A stretch of DNA of 21,386 nucleotides, from contig MU405477.1 in NCBI GenBank assembly GCA_022836615.1, forward strand, positions 1-21,386, read 5' to 3'. This document shows, one piece after another, positions 19,473-21,386 of the stretch. A model generated the notes under the pieces. That model did no database searches. It saw only the letters and a program-made list of their open reading frames with translations, and was not told where the DNA came from. Position 1 is the stretch's first letter, and every line of letters starts with the position of its first letter. This DNA comes from Annulohypoxylon bovei var. microspora (Eukaryota; Ascomycota; Sordariomycetes; Xylariales; Hypoxylaceae). Both the position numbers and the translations under genes were made by a program.

Positions 19473-21220
19473 AAAAAACTTTTAATAATTATTAAAATAA
19501 TAAAAACATGGTAAAAAAAATTATAAAAAATGGTTAAACTTTTTACGATTTTTATAAATTATAAAAACTTAAAGTATTTTATAATTATTCGTAAATTAAA
19601 TAAACGTTAAATACGTTAAAAATAAACTTTATTAAAATTTAATTTTATTATAAAATATTAAGTTAATAAAAAAATAAAATAATTTAATGTTTTATTAAAA
19701 TAAAATTAAAATATCTTTAATACGAATCCTTTAAAAAATAAAAGAATATTTTAAAAGAATGGCGTAAAATGAAACTTATTAATTAATAAGTGGTTAAAAC
19801 ATGTATTATAAATAAAATAAAATCTTTGAAAAGGATTTTATTTAAACTTTTACGTTCCTTCGGAAATTAAAAGCTCCATGAATTTTACACACTTTTACTT
19901 TATTTATAAAGTTTCATTAATCCCGGTAAATTAAAAAAACGAAAAAATAATAAATTATATATAACATTTATTTAAATAAAAATAATTATTTTTAATAAAA
20001 ACGATGATAATAAACATTTAAATATTTTTAATAAATGTTATTAAAATGTTAAAAAAAGGGGTAACATTAAATTAAAACTTTATAATTATATTTATTAAAA
20101 AGAAATTTTTTATAATAAAAATTTATAAACTTTATAAAATTAAAAGGTTATTAAAAATACGAACTTTAAAACGATTTATAAAGTTATTAATAAAAATAAT
20201 CGTTATTTTTTATTAACTTTTAAAAATTATAAAGTTTTAATTATTAAATATAATTTAAATAATAAAAAAATTATATTATTTAAAAAACGAATATAAATAC
20301 CGAATTAAAAGCCTTTTAAAACGATTATAATTTAAAATATTTATAATTTTTACGTTATAAACCATTTAAAAAAAAATTATTATAATTTTTTTATAATTTT
20401 TTTATTAATTAATTATAAAATAAAATGTATAAAAGTTTTATAAAAATTACGATATTTACGGTTAAATTTACGTTTAATAAATTTAATGAAAAAAGTTATT
20501 AAAATTTTTATTTATTTCCGATCGTTATTTTTTAAAGTTATTTATTAATTTTATAATAAAAATATTAATAAAAAAAAACTTTATTATTTAATAATAATTA
20601 TTTATTAATTATTAAAATGGGTTTTATTAAAAATAATAAATATTATAAAAGTTAAAATATATATTATAAAATTTATATATATTTATATTAAATATTATAA
20701 CTTTTTTACGGCGGTAATATTAAATTAATAAAAATAATATAATGTTTATTTATTATTTTTAATTTAAAAACCAATGAATTTATAAAAAAAATATAAAAAT
20801 ATAAATATATTTATAATATTTTTTAATTTACGTATAATTTAATTAATTAAAAATATTATTCATAATAATAATAATAATTAATAATTAAAATATAATAAAA
20901 ATAACATTAAATTTATAATGTTTATTAATTAAATTTATAATATATAACCATTATAACGAAAGTTCGGGTTTAATCGGTATATGCATTATTATATAAATTT
21001 TTATATAAACGTAAATATTTATTTTTTACCTTTATTAACTTTTTTTAATAAATATACTCTTAAATTAATTTAATTATACCCACTTTAAAAAAACTTTAAT
21101 TAAAAAATTAAATTAATTATTTAAAAACTTTTTTAAAAAGTTATTTTTATATTTTTTTATTATATTTGATTTTAATTATTTAATTAAATAAATTTTATTA
21201 AAAGTTAATCATTTATTTAT
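19473..21220 (+). pseudogene. Gypsy RNase H C-terminal part and presumed integrase
   Basis: The + frame picks up directly after the duplication: KKLLIIIKIIKTW, then LFTIFINYKNLKYFI, RKLNKR, and LLKFNFIIKY. These match the RNase H run usually near 'KELLAI......W', 'TDHKNLEYF', 'LNRRQ.RW...L..F.F.I.YRPG'. The TDH aspartate and histidine are now Asn and Tyr, as G-to-A and C-to-T would give. NTNPLKNKRIF follows near 19720. The integrase should lie at about 19,900-21,200, but I cannot place its HHCC or DDE motifs with confidence (an ISDR-like string near 20510 is suggestive only). It is cut at 21220 by repeat F. Confidence 0.8.
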
Positions 21221-21386
21221 CCGTCCGGAGGACACTATTACGCTCAAACTCGAAAATTTAGAGATTACGTAAATAATTGATAAGGTAATTAATAAGGTAA
21301 TTGATAAGGTAATTGATAAGGTAATTGATAAGAAACTGATAAGTAATTGATAAGCCCTTTCGAGCTTAGCTGGCACCAGCAAAACG
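21221..21386 (-). repeat. CCGGACGG repeat, copy F, lightly mutated and cut by the window end
   Basis: It starts ccgtccggaggacactattacgctcaaactc, the reversed family tail. Where D and E read aataaaataattaataaaa, F reads gataaggtaattgataagg, so F preserves the G bases that the others lost. The last 30 bases are GC-normal (ccctttcgagcttagctggcaccagcaaaacg). This is the best view here of the family's unmutated sequence. Confidence 0.85.
21279..21332 (+). repeat. 12-bp tandem repeat GATAAGGTAATT
   Basis: Four units in a row (21279, 21291, 21303, 21315; the second starts with A), then further gataag copies at 21327, 21338 and 21349 with shorter spacers. In copies D and E the same place is a decayed aataaaataatt series, which shows that their low-complexity look is partly mutational. 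Confidence 0.85.

Larger units (their letters stand above)
6974..21220 (+). mobile_element. Gypsy (Ty3-type) LTR retrotransposon, RIP-mutated, split by nested insertions
   Basis: The pol reading runs left to right on the + strand in three pieces: 7930-8299, 9450-10177 and 19473-21220. They are separated by repeat D and by a minus-strand LINE. The order RT then RNase H fits the family; integrase should follow in the last piece. The reading frame joins exactly across the LINE when one copy of the 13-bp duplication is removed. No LTR, primer binding site or gag can be seen: the 5' part (6974-7930) is A-rich and stop-filled, and the 3' part is cut by repeat F. Decay is almost wholly G-to-A and C-to-T. 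The outer limits are approximate. Confidence 0.8.

Overview
The window is a gene-free, extremely AT-rich block made of nested, mutation-riddled transposable elements. It looks like an AT isochore of a filamentous ascomycete (Pezizomycotina) that practises repeat-induced point mutation (RIP). The grounds are long AT-only stretches, transition-only decay (C to T, G to A) between repeat copies, CpA/TpG turned to TpA while CpG often survives, and a LINE of the kind common in ascomycetes. The species cannot be told. No host gene, rRNA or tRNA is visible, and the short AT-rich open frames look like chance openings in decayed DNA.

Layout. 1-98: end of a well-preserved copy of a 147-bp inverted-repeat 'head' module. 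99-884 and 2168-4617: decayed, unidentified DNA. A dispersed 1.1-1.3 kb repeat family (called here the CCGGACGG repeat) occurs six times: A 885-2167 (+), B 4623-5741 (+), C 5902-6973 (+), D 8300-9449 (-), E 15340-16637 (-) and F from 21221 (-, cut by the window end). 6974-21220: a Gypsy-type LTR retrotransposon pol on the + strand, broken into three pieces (RT start 7930-8299; RT end and RNase H start 9450-10177; RNase H end and presumed integrase 19473-21220).

A LINE on the minus strand (10178-19459, about 6.6 kb once its inserts are removed) sits inside the Gypsy RNase H region, flanked by a 13-bp target duplication. The LINE is itself split by repeat E and by a small GC-normal LTR element at 13619-14994. 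That element has 188-bp LTRs, a 5-bp duplication, a primer binding site resembling initiator-tRNA-Met, and a gag-like frame as its only recognisable coding content.

Order of events read from the nesting: the Gypsy element is oldest; the LINE and repeat D (and probably F) entered it; repeat E and the small gag element then entered the LINE. The gag element came last or nearly so: it is only lightly mutated (9 transitions between its LTRs, 7 of them CpA to TpA), yet it already carries three TAG stops and a lost zinc-knuckle cysteine. Nothing here appears able to encode a working protein. The most novel items are the gag-only small LTR element and the modular CCGGACGG repeat family, whose best-preserved copies lie at the two window edges.
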